Of a DNA stretch of 12,994 nucleotides, positions 7,390-12,994 are shown one piece after another (position 1 is the first letter of the stretch; the number at the start of each line of letters is the position of its first letter). The stretch is taken from assembly GCA_009774615.1 (NCBI GenBank), contig VSOC01000056.1:9576-22569 (forward strand). Direction: 5' to 3'. Source of the stretch: Lachnospiraceae bacterium (GTDB taxonomy: Bacteria; Bacillota; Clostridia; Lachnospirales; Lachnospiraceae). Both the position numbers and the translations under genes were made by a program. Under the pieces are notes generated by a model. The model was not told the origin of the DNA, made no database searches, and was given only the letters and a program-made list of their open reading frames with translations.

Positions 7390-7486
7390 TAATTATCGTT
7401 TCCTGCAGAGCACGTTTTATCCCCTGGGGAAGCATTGGATGGACGTGAAAATAGGAGAATCCGATTTTGAGAAAGGTGAGGATGTT

Positions 7487-7729
7487 ATGAGAAAACACGG
7501 AAAGAATGGACAGCTGGAATCGGTTGTCTGCAACAAGTGCGGGAAGAAGCTGGTGGTGGAGCAGGGAATCCTGAGAGAAGGAGCCGTTATGTTTGACCAT
7601 TGCTGGGACTTTTTTTCGGAAAAGGACGGGGAAGTGCATCACTTTGATTTATGCGAGGACTGTTATAACGACTGGATCAATCAGTTTCGTATTGCAGTGA
7701 ACGTAGAAGAACAGAAGGAATTTTTATAG
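7487..7729 (+). CDS. Small zinc-ribbon protein of unknown function
   Basis: An 80-residue protein starting at ATG 7487, chosen because AAGGTGAGG (7472-7480) lies 6 bases upstream. An in-frame ATG at 7439 has no good RBS. It contains a CNKCGKK knuckle near residue 15 and a second CEDC pair near residue 60, with a His/Cys (DHC) in between, so a single zinc-binding ribbon is likely. The C-terminal end is helical and acidic. I do not recognise a named family. It lies alone between two miniature elements, about 200 bases after rimI, and ends upstream of a strong terminator. A TATACT at 7325-7330 might be a -10 box but has no clear -35. Confidence 0.7.
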   Translation: MRKHGKNGQLESVVCNKCGKKLVVEQGILREGAVMFDHCWDFFSEKDGEVHHFDLCEDCYNDWINQFRIAVNVEEQKEFL

Positions 7730-7745
7730 TGATGGACTTTTTTGC

Positions 7746-7801
7746 TGCTGTTTAGGTAAAAACTGCGCAGGGGCTGCGCCAGTGAAGGTATCGAAACAGC
7801 A
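7746..7801. repeat. Nested inverted repeat after the zinc-ribbon gene
   Basis: TGCTGTTT (7746-7753) pairs perfectly with AAACAGCA (7794-7801). Between them, GCGCAG (7765-7770) pairs with CTGCGC (7774-7779) around a GGG loop and is extended by ACT/AGT with one bulge. There is no T run after it, so it is not a classic terminator. It lies just outside the left flanking repeat of the 132-bp element. Confidence 0.5.
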
Positions 7802-7807
7802 ACATTT

Positions 7808-7939
7808 GTTACTGTTCACACGTTCACAGCAACAAGCAAAAATCCATGAAAATCGCCTTCGTCGATGGGATTTTTGCTCACTTGCCCAGTTTAACATACG
7901 GTCAGCGCAGCAGGTGCGCAGACCTACGTGAACAGTAAC
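7808..7939 (+). mobile_element. 132-bp MITE-like element with 12-bp TIRs and 8-bp target duplication
   Basis: The ends are GTTACTGTTCAC (7808-7819) and GTGAACAGTAAC (7928-7939), perfect 12-bp inverted repeats. Immediately outside are identical 8-bp direct repeats CAACATTT at 7800-7807 and 7940-7947, the signature of an insertion event. Inside are two hairpins: AGCAAAAATCC/GGATTTTTGCT (7835-7845 and 7868-7878), and GGTC-A-GCGCA with TGCGC-A-GACC (7900-7924). The element has no credible gene, so movement would need a transposase elsewhere. The 8-bp duplication is compatible with several insertion-sequence families, and I cannot name the parent. A smaller relative lies at 7350-7389. Confidence 0.75.
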
Positions 7940-7952
7940 CAACATTTTCCCT

Positions 7953-8000
7953 GCATCCAGAAAGCTTGCTGCCGGCGGTCTTTCTGGGTGCTGTTTTTTT
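7953..8000 (+). terminator. Rho-independent terminator upstream of rnz
   Basis: A 12-base stem GCATCCAGAAAG (7953-7964) pairs with CTTTCTGGGTGC (7980-7991), with one T-G wobble and a 15-base loop. It is followed by TG and seven T (7994-8000). It ends transcription from the rimI/zinc-ribbon side. It lies only 33 bases before the RNase Z start, leaving little room for a separate promoter. Confidence 0.85.
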
Positions 8001-8032
8001 GGCTATTTGTAAAGAAATGAGGGATTAAAGCT

Positions 8033-8953
8033 ATGTTGGATGTCTGCCTGCTTGGAACAGGAGGAATGATGCCGCTGCCTTACCGGTGGCTGACGTCGAT
8101 GATGACCCGGTGCGGGGGAAGTAATCTTTTGATCGATTGCGGAGAGGGCACACAGATTGCTCTGAAGGAAAAGGGATGGAGTCCCAAACCAATTGATTTT
8201 ATCTGTTTTACGCATTATCATGCCGATCATATCAGCGGGCTTCCCGGCCTGCTTTTAACGATGGGAAATGCGGAGAGAACGGAACCGCTGCTTCTTGTGG
8301 GGCCGAAGGGTCTGGAAAGGGTGGTTGGGGCGCTAAGAACTATTGCCCCGGAACTGCCGTTTCCGCTGCAGTTTTTAGAACTGGATCTGCCGCGCCACAG
8401 GATGCAGCTTGGGCCTTATGTCGTTGATGCCTACCGGGTAAATCACAATGTAACCTGCTATGGTTACGCCGTTTCCATTCCCCGGGCAGGGCGGTTTGAT
8501 ATTGCCCGGGCAAAGGAGCATGGAATCCCGCAGGAATTCTGGAGCCGCCTGCAAAAAAAAGGAGAGCCGGTAAAAGCGGAAGATGGGCGTATATTTACCC
8601 CGGATATGGTGATGGGTCCGGCCAGAAAAGGTCTTAAAGTGGTTTACTGCACGGATACCCGCCCGGTTCCGGTGATTGCCGAATATGCAAAGGATGCAGA
8701 TCTGATGATTTGCGAGGGCATGTACGGGGAAAAGGAAAAGGCGGCGAAGGCAAGGGAGTACAAGCACATGACCTTTTATGAGGCGGCAGCGCTGGCGAAA
8801 GAAGCCGGGCCGAAGGAACTTTGGCTGACCCACTACAGTCCGTCCCTTACCCGTCCCGAGGAATATATGGATGAGGTTCGCTCCATTTTCCCGGCAACGA
8901 AGGCCGCCAGGGACGGGTGGAGCATGGAACTGCAGTTTGAAGAGGACGGATGA
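8033..8953 (+). CDS. rnz: Ribonuclease Z (tRNA 3' endonuclease)
   Basis: A 306-residue metallo-beta-lactamase-fold protein matching the short-form RNase Z length. Metal-site residues are visible in order: THYHADH (60-66), His138 in RVNHN, Asp208 in YCTDTRP, His245 in KHMTF and His267 in LTHYSPS. DCGEGTQ (35-41) and the HMTFYEAAALAKEAG stretch are typical of the family. The segment about 150-195 fits the flexible arm that holds tRNA. RNase Z cuts tRNA precursors after the discriminator base, which suits tRNA genes lacking encoded CCA, like the two in this window. The RBS is GAGGGA (8019-8024), 8 bases before the ATG. The N-terminal GTGGMMPLP differs from the common GTSAG/VPT motif, so a related MBL hydrolase is a small possibility. 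Confidence 0.87.
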   Translation: MLDVCLLGTGGMMPLPYRWLTSMMTRCGGSNLLIDCGEGTQIALKEKGWSPKPIDFICFTHYHADHISGLPGLLLTMGNAERTEPLLLVGPKGLERVVGALRTIAPELPFPLQFLELDLPRHRMQLGPYVVDAYRVNHNVTCYGYAVSIPRAGRFDIARAKEHGIPQEFWSRLQKKGEPVKAEDGRIFTPDMVMGPARKGLKVVYCTDTRPVPVIAEYAKDADLMICEGMYGEKEKAAKAREYKHMTFYEAAALAKEAGPKELWLTHYSPSLTRPEEYMDEVRSIFPATKAARDGWSMELQFEEDG

Positions 8954-8962
8954 TGCACGGTT

Positions 8963-8990
8963 TTGCCGGATATCTGTGAGTCAATATACG
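8963..8990 (+). promoter_or_regulatory. Weak promoter candidate before tsaD
   Basis: TTGCCG (8963-8968) is separated by 16 bases from TATACG (8985-8990). Both boxes match consensus at only 4 of 6 positions. Transcription would start about 33 bases before tsaD. The gene may equally be read from the rnz transcript. Confidence 0.3.
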
Positions 8991-9028
8991 ATTTGATAAG
9001 GATCAGGAAATAAGGAAAGGATGAACCA

Positions 9029-10051
9029 ATGAACAAAGACATTACAATCCTGGCAATTGAAAGTTCCTGCGATGAAACAGCGGCGGCGGTGGTAAAAAAC
9101 GGAAGGACGGTTCTTTCTAATGTTATTTCGTCGCAGATTGCGCTGCACACGCTTTACGGCGGGGTGGTGCCGGAGATTGCTTCCCGCAAGCATATCGAAA
9201 AGATTAACCAGGTGATTGAACAGGCGCTTTCGGATGCGGATAAGCGGCTGGAGGAAATCACCGCCATTGCCGTAACCTACGGCCCGGGTCTGGTGGGTGC
9301 CCTTTTGGTAGGGGTGGCGGAGGCGAAAGCCATCGCCTATGCGGCGGACAAGCCCCTGGTTGGCGTTCATCATATTGAAGGCCATGTTTCGGCAAACTTT
9401 ATCGAGCACCCGGATCTGGAACCGCCCTTTGTCTGCCTGATTGTTTCCGGGGGGCACACCCATCTGGTGATTGTCGAGGACTATGGGAAGTTTAAGATTC
9501 TCGGGCAGACCAGGGACGACGCCGCCGGGGAAGCCTTTGACAAGGTGGCAAGGGCGGTGGGCCTGGGCTATCCGGGCGGGCCTAAGATTGATAAGGAGGC
9601 AAAAAAGGGAAATCCCGACGCTATCGTTTTTCCACGCGGGAAGGTGGAGGGTTCTCCCTATGATTTCAGCTTCAGCGGGTTAAAATCCTGTGTGTTAAAT
9701 TATATTAATCATGCCAATATGACCGGGGAAGAGATTGCTGTCCCGGATCTGGTGGCGTCATTCCAGCATTCCGTGGTGGATTCCCTGGTCAGCCGGGCGG
9801 TGATGGCGGCAAAGGAATACGGCTATCCCCGGCTGGCGATTGCCGGAGGCGTGGCGGCGAACAGTGCTTTAAGAGAAGGGATGAAAGAAGCCTGTGCCAA
9901 GGCGGGATTAAGCTTTTATTACCCCTCACCCATCTATTGCACAGACAATGCGGCGATGATAGGGGTCGCCGGGTACTATGAATTTATTAAAGGTGTGCGA
10001 AGCGGCTGGGATTTAAACGCCGTTCCCAACCTGCGCCTGGGGGAACGGTGA
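9029..10051 (+). CDS. tsaD: tRNA t6A transferase subunit TsaD
   Basis: A 340-residue TsaD (Gcp/YgjD), the catalytic subunit that transfers the threonylcarbamoyl group from threonylcarbamoyl-AMP to A37 of tRNA. It shows the ESSCDETAAAVV start (11-22), GGVVPEIASRKH (44-55), the iron ligands His115 and His119 in HHIEGH, the SGGHTHL block (140-146), GEAFDKVAR (167-175) and the third ligand Asp306 in CTDNAAMIG. Length is standard. The RBS is AAGGAAAGG, close to the ATG. It works with TsaB and TsaE encoded about 2 kb upstream. The fourth protein, TsaC, is not in this window. Confidence 0.96.
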   Translation: MNKDITILAIESSCDETAAAVVKNGRTVLSNVISSQIALHTLYGGVVPEIASRKHIEKINQVIEQALSDADKRLEEITAIAVTYGPGLVGALLVGVAEAKAIAYAADKPLVGVHHIEGHVSANFIEHPDLEPPFVCLIVSGGHTHLVIVEDYGKFKILGQTRDDAAGEAFDKVARAVGLGYPGGPKIDKEAKKGNPDAIVFPRGKVEGSPYDFSFSGLKSCVLNYINHANMTGEEIAVPDLVASFQHSVVDSLVSRAVMAAKEYGYPRLAIAGGVAANSALREGMKEACAKAGLSFYYPSPIYCTDNAAMIGVAGYYEFIKGVRSGWDLNAVPNLRLGER

Positions 10052-10152
10052 TGCAGTTGGTCTGTACGCAGGAAACAAAGAGGATTGCCGATATCTTTTA
10101 ATCCGGCCGGGTAGAGAAAGATAGCGGTGATTGGATGGAGGAAAAAAAAGAA

Positions 10153-10881
10153 ATGAAAGAAAGAGTCGGCGCTGTTGTCCTGGCTGCGGGGAAGGGAAGG
10201 CGCATGGGGACGGAAACGGCGAAGCAGTTTCTGGAATTAAAGGGAAAACCCCTGATTTATTATGCGTTAAAGGCGTTTGAGGACAGCCGTGTGGACGAAG
10301 TGGTTTTAGTGACGGGAAAGGAGTCCGTTGCTTACTGTCAGGAGGAGATTGTCCGGGCATTTGGCTTTTGTAAGGTCAGGGCTGTGGTGGAAGGCGGAAA
10401 AGAAAGGATTGATTCGGTCTATGAAGGATTAAAGGCATTTGCCGGCAAATCCTCTATTGATTATGTTCTTATCCACGACGGCGCAAGGCCGCTGGTATCG
10501 GAGGAAATGATTGTAAGGGCAATTGAGGGGGCGATTCGTTTTCAGAGCTGTGTAGCTGCCATGCCGGTTAAGGATACGATTAAGGTCTGCGATTCGGAGC
10601 ATTTTGCCAGAGAAACCCTGGATCGAAGGCTTTTGTGGCAGATGCAGACACCGCAGGCATTTGCCTTTTCTCTGATTTACCAGGCTTATCGGGAGGTGAT
10701 GGGCTGGAAGGAAGGAGAAGGGCGGGAAAGGATCACCGATGATGCCATGGTGGCTGAGGCTGTGTTTGGCCCGACCGGGCAGAAGATAAAACTTATTGAA
10801 GGCGATTATCGGAATATCAAGGTGACAACACCGGAAGATTTGCTGATTGCCGAGGCGTTTTTGACAGCGCGGGGAGGGTGA
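10153..10881 (+). CDS. ispD: 2-C-methyl-D-erythritol 4-phosphate cytidylyltransferase IspD
   Basis: IspD, 242 residues from ATG 10153, transfers CMP from CTP to MEP in the non-mevalonate isoprenoid pathway. The nucleotide-binding N-terminus is VVLAAGKGRRMG with KQFL (Lys24). Then come GGKERIDSV (81-89), HDGARP (108-113), KDTIK (140-144), QTPQAF (165-170), ITDD (194-197) and NIKVTTPEDL (221-230), all family hallmarks. GGAGG (10137-10141) lies 11 bases before ATG 10153. The in-frame ATG at 10135 would add six residues but has a poorer site. It is the last gene of the plus-strand run. A terminator hairpin overlaps its final codons. Confidence 0.94.
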   Translation: MKERVGAVVLAAGKGRRMGTETAKQFLELKGKPLIYYALKAFEDSRVDEVVLVTGKESVAYCQEEIVRAFGFCKVRAVVEGGKERIDSVYEGLKAFAGKSSIDYVLIHDGARPLVSEEMIVRAIEGAIRFQSCVAAMPVKDTIKVCDSEHFARETLDRRLLWQMQTPQAFAFSLIYQAYREVMGWKEGEGRERITDDAMVAEAVFGPTGQKIKLIEGDYRNIKVTTPEDLLIAEAFLTARGG

Positions 10882-10899
10882 GCCTTTCCGCGCTGTTTT
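10864..10899 (+). terminator. Rho-independent terminator of ispD
   Basis: ACAGCGCGG (10864-10872) pairs perfectly with CCGCGCTGT (10888-10896), followed by a T run to 10899. The left arm lies inside the last codons of ispD and the stop TGA (10879-10881) is in the loop. On the minus strand no T run follows, so it should not stop the convergent radical SAM gene. Confidence 0.75.
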
Positions 10900-10928
10900 G
10901 TCGTTATCTATGCTGTTTTTTTTAATAC

Positions 10929-12038
10929 TTACATCCCGCAAAGTTCGTCGTCCAGCCAGGTATCGGTGGGTTTCAGTTTTACCGTAAGTACCCGGGCATT
11001 GTTCTCAGGGTATTTGCTCTGGTGAAATTTGAACACGGTTTCGCCGTCAGGCAGTTCGCACACAATTTCGATTTTTCCCAGAGGATGGCTCATCGCATAG
11101 CGCACGCCCTTTCCGAATCCGTTCTGGCGGGATTTGGCATCGTCTACGATTTTGATGCCCTCGGATAAGGGAACCTGAAAATGCCCTTTAACACCGGTAA
11201 CGGGACGGCACTGGAAGATATAATAAGGAACGATGCCCAGGCGGGTTAAGCCGGAGAGCAGTTTTCCAAGGGTTTCGCCGTTATCATTGACACCGCGGAT
11301 TAAAACGGTCTGGTTGCGCACCTGCACGCCCCGTTCGAGCATGGCGCAGATGGCCTTTGCCGCCTGCCTGGTCAGTTCGCGGGGATGGTTAAACTGCGTA
11401 ACCAGACAGAGTGCCTTTTTCCTGGCATATTTTTCAAACATGGCTAAAAACTCTTCATCGTCATAGAGCCGCTCGGGAAGCGTTACCGGCAGGCGGGAAC
11501 CAAAGCGGATAAAGTCCAGATGTACGATGGCGGTAAGTTCCTCAAGGTAACGTTTTAAAATATGGTTCGGGTTAATCAGGGCATCACCGCCGGAAACTAA
11601 GACATTAGAAATTTCCTTATGTCCGGATACATAGGCCACGGCTTCATCCACCCGTTTATTTAATTCCGCATCGGAAAGGCCGACCATGCGCTTGCGGAAA
11701 CAGTGGCGGCAGTACATCGCACACTGGTTGGTGGACAAAAGAAGGGAGGTCTGTGCGTATTTGTGCTGAAGTCCTTCTAGTTTTGTATTATGTGCCTCGC
11801 CGCTGGTGTCAAAGGAACCGCCCTTATCCAGTTCTGCCAGGGAAGGGATACACATGCGCCCGATAGGATCGTCCGGATCTGACGGATCGACCAGAGAAAG
11901 ATAATAGGGGGTAATCAGCATAGGATATTTTTGAATCACCTCGTCATACTGTGCCGTTTCTTCGGCGCTCCAGCCAAGAACCGGGGCAAGCTGCTCTGCG
12001 GTTCTGAATCCATTTTTTAATTCATTCTGCCAACTCAT
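10929..12038 (-). CDS. KamA-family radical SAM protein (aminomutase-like, substrate unknown)
   Basis: A 369-residue member of the lysine 2,3-aminomutase family. The 4Fe-4S/SAM motif is CAMYCRHC (Cys106, Cys110, Cys113), followed by R115, which matches the substrate-carboxylate arginine of lysine 2,3-aminomutase. SGGDAL (149-154), RFGSR (178-182), NHPRE (217-221) and RGVND (248-252) are family blocks. The PLP lysine is probably Lys322 in LGKIEIV. In lysine 2,3-aminomutase the side-chain-binding Asp lies in QCDLSEG. Here that spot reads QCRPVTG (Arg278 for Asp), and the second Asp (VVDAPGG) is replaced in AMSHPLGK. Lysine is therefore an unlikely substrate. The protein is also shorter at the C-terminus than the roughly 416-residue enzyme. 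The start has AAAGGTGG 7 bases upstream (12046-12053). It is convergent with ispD and probably has its own transcript. No clear promoter was found. Confidence 0.85.
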   Translation of the reverse strand: MSWQNELKNGFRTAEQLAPVLGWSAEETAQYDEVIQKYPMLITPYYLSLVDPSDPDDPIGRMCIPSLAELDKGGSFDTSGEAHNTKLEGLQHKYAQTSLLLSTNQCAMYCRHCFRKRMVGLSDAELNKRVDEAVAYVSGHKEISNVLVSGGDALINPNHILKRYLEELTAIVHLDFIRFGSRLPVTLPERLYDDEEFLAMFEKYARKKALCLVTQFNHPRELTRQAAKAICAMLERGVQVRNQTVLIRGVNDNGETLGKLLSGLTRLGIVPYYIFQCRPVTGVKGHFQVPLSEGIKIVDDAKSRQNGFGKGVRYAMSHPLGKIEIVCELPDGETVFKFHQSKYPENNARVLTVKLKPTDTWLDDELCGM

Positions 12039-12054
12039 CTTGTAACCACCTTTC

Positions 12055-12408
12055 TACAAATTTGCTGTTTTTTATGAAGTTTTTTCGTTAAGGAATGTTT
12101 AAGCTATCAAGGAAGTCCCATGCTTTTCATTTGCAGAAAGAAAATTGTGGGGTGAGAGGGACTTGCAGATTTGATTTTTCTGAACTGTAAATGGATGTTA
12201 TTTTAATCTATCTAGGGCGTGTAATGGAGGAAATGAATTTTCAAACACGATCTAGGGAAGTCCACCGTTTCTAATTATATAAGGATATAGATGAAAACGG
12301 AGGGTAAAATATCAGCCTTTTTGACAGACAAAATTGCAAAAAACTTCCATATTGATTGTACACTAATTTAAGTGGTATGTCAACTCGATAGGAGGGACAA
12401 AGTTTATT
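12055..12408. other. Non-coding stretch with no recognisable gene
   Basis: AT-rich sequence between the radical SAM gene and the purine-rich tract. I see no RNA fold, convincing promoter or sizeable ORF. Two tiny plus-strand ORFs have fair ribosome sites: 13 codons from ATG 12231 after GGAGGAA, and 26 codons at 12291-12371 after AAGGA. Neither resembles a known peptide, and both are likely chance. TTGACA near 12319 lacks a -10 box. Confidence 0.4.
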
Positions 12409-12502
12409 CGACAAAATAAAGAATAAGGTGAAATAGTAAAATAAAACGAAACAAAGAATAAAGAAAGGATAAAAAGAAAAATAAAAAAAATAAAAAAAGG
12501 GG
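12409..12502 (+). other. Purine-rich A tract upstream of the tRNA promoters
   Basis: About 90 bases that are nearly all A and G with scattered T and only three or four C. They end in runs of seven or eight A directly before the first TTGACA box (12503). A-rich tracts at this position act as UP elements in strong stable-RNA promoters. That role is inferred here from position and composition. Confidence 0.45.
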
Positions 12503-12531
12503 TTGACAGGATTAGACAAGCGTGGTAGACT
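12503..12531 (+). promoter_or_regulatory. Upstream tandem promoter P1 of the tRNA-Ser genes
   Basis: A perfect TTGACA (12503-12508), a 17-base spacer and TAGACT (12526-12531). It is preceded by the A tract. It lies 114 bases upstream of the second promoter and points at the tRNA genes. No start codon with an RBS follows, which supports a stable-RNA transcript. Confidence 0.7.
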
Positions 12532-12616
12532 AATCAAGTCGCGCCAAGGAAGGCCAGGGAAGTAAGCAAGCCAAACTTAGCCAGATAAAAAAGAATAAAA
12601 AAAGACAAAAAAGTCC

Positions 12617-12645
12617 TTGACAAGCCCTCGCATATCTGATAAAAT
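12617..12645 (+). promoter_or_regulatory. Proximal promoter P2 of the tRNA-Ser genes
   Basis: A perfect TTGACA (12617-12622), a 17-base spacer and TAAAAT (12640-12645), one mismatch from consensus. An A-rich run precedes it (about 12586-12613). Transcription would start near 12652, only 8 bases before the first tRNA, so the 5' leader would be very short. Confidence 0.85.
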
Positions 12646-12659
12646 AGCAAAGCACGTTT

Positions 12660-12745
12660 GGAGAGATATCGAAGTGGTCATAACGAGGCGGTCTTGAAAA
12701 CCGTTTGTCCATTAGGGCGCGTGGGTTCGAATCCCACTCTCTCCG
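12660..12745 (+). tRNA. tRNA-Ser (anticodon UGA)
   Basis: The acceptor stem GGAGAGA (12660-12666) pairs with TCTCTCC (12738-12744), with discriminator G at 12745. The anticodon arm is GCGGT/ACCGT around loop CTTGAAA, giving anticodon TGA (reads UCA and other UCN codons). A long class II variable arm, typical of serine tRNA, precedes the T arm GTGGG-TTCGAAT-CCCAC. CCA is not encoded, so the end must be made by RNase Z and CCA-adding enzyme. Antisense ORFs over this gene are spurious. Confidence 0.96.
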
Positions 12746-12788
12746 TTTCGGACAAAGGAATAAAATAATGGCAAGTGAAGTCAACCAT

Positions 12789-12877
12789 GCAGAAGTACCC
12801 AAGTGGTTGAAGGGGCTCCCCTGGAAAGGGAGTAGGTCGTTAATAGCGGCGCGAGGGTTCAAATCCCTCCTTCTGCG
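12789..12877 (+). tRNA. tRNA-Ser (anticodon GGA)
   Basis: The acceptor stem GCAGAAG (12789-12795) pairs with CTTCTGC (12870-12876), with discriminator G at 12877. The anticodon arm is CTCCC/GGGAG around loop CTGGAAA, giving anticodon GGA (reads UCC/UCU). It has a long serine-type variable arm and T arm GAGGG-TTCAAAT-CCCTC. No CCA is encoded. It lies 43 bases after tRNA-Ser(UGA) with no promoter between, so both are likely cut from one transcript. Confidence 0.96.
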
Positions 12878-12880
12878 TTC

Positions 12881-12913
12881 GGTATCTTCATTGAATATCT
12901 TCATAAAGATACC
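12881..12913. repeat. Inverted repeat just after the second tRNA
   Basis: GGTATCTT (12881-12888) pairs with AAGATACC (12906-12913) across a 17-base loop. There is no T run on the plus strand, so it may be a processing or weak termination hairpin rather than a classic terminator. From here to the window end I see no gene. A near-duplicate CCTTGAAAATT and CCCTGAAAATT occurs at about 12922 and 12955. Confidence 0.45.
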
Positions 12914-12994
12914 AAAATGAACCTTGAAAATTAAAGACTGAACAATACACAAACCCTGAAAATTCTTAAAAAACAAGGCGCAGGTTTGGCCTTG

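Noticed and set aside
7724..7945. Minus-strand 73-codon ORF over the 132-bp element
   Set aside because: It is made almost wholly of hairpin and terminal-repeat sequence, has a Cys/Arg-rich composition without motifs, and lacks a convincing RBS.
7724..7950. CRISPR or riboswitch reading of the multi-hairpin region
   Set aside because: There are no regularly spaced repeats and no known aptamer core; terminal inverted repeats with an 8-bp duplication explain it better.
12271..12537. Minus-strand hydrophobic ORF (Phe/Tyr-rich, 88 codons)
   Set aside because: Its composition simply reflects the A-rich plus strand, it overlaps promoter P1, and it has no plausible RBS-start pair.
12530..12976. Antisense ORFs over the two tRNA-Ser genes (RRRRDLNPRAA-like products)
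   Set aside because: Typical spurious translations of tRNA genes in reverse; the tRNA folds explain the sequence fully.

Overview
The window looks like a chromosomal segment of a low-to-mid GC Firmicute, most likely a Lachnospiraceae-type Clostridium. This rests on gene content, AGGAGG-type ribosome binding sites, TTG starts, sigma-A style TTGACA/TATAAT promoters and tRNA genes without an encoded CCA end. The species assignment is an inference; no database search was possible.

Layout. (1) 1-365, minus strand: the first 121 codons of a gene that runs off the window, with an Asn/Asp-rich start and then Gln/Pro/Gly/Tyr repeats. (2) 683-2571, plus strand: an AT-rich two-gene cassette unlike its neighbours. 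It holds an ABC/AAA-type ATPase followed, with an 8-base overlap, by a small TOPRIM-like protein. This resembles split OLD-type phage-defence pairs. The second gene carries a one-base frameshift in an A6 run that detaches about 50 C-terminal residues. (3) 2677-7279, plus: the housekeeping genes tex, a YcxB-like membrane protein, tsaE, tsaB and rimI; the last three overlap or nearly touch. (4) 7280-8000: an accessory intergenic region around a small zinc-ribbon gene. It contains two related miniature inverted-repeat elements. One is 132 bp with perfect 12-bp terminal repeats and perfect 8-bp flanking duplications. The other is a 40-bp internally deleted relative in the opposite orientation with a 7/8 flanking duplication. 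A strong terminator follows. (5) 8033-10881, plus: RNase Z, tsaD and ispD, ending in a terminator that overlaps the ispD stop codon. (6) 10929-12038, minus: a KamA-family radical SAM enzyme whose substrate-pocket residues differ from lysine 2,3-aminomutase. (7) 12055-12994: a long non-coding stretch, a purine-rich A tract, two tandem strong promoters and two serine tRNA genes (anticodons UGA and GGA).

How the genes fit together. tsaE, tsaB and tsaD make three of the four bacterial t6A37 tRNA-modification proteins (tsaC is not in the window). rimI is the usual neighbour acetyltransferase and rnz matures tRNA 3' ends. With the two tRNA-Ser genes, the core of the window is strongly about tRNA. 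The items most worth a second look are the pair of miniature elements and the frameshifted ATPase/TOPRIM cassette.
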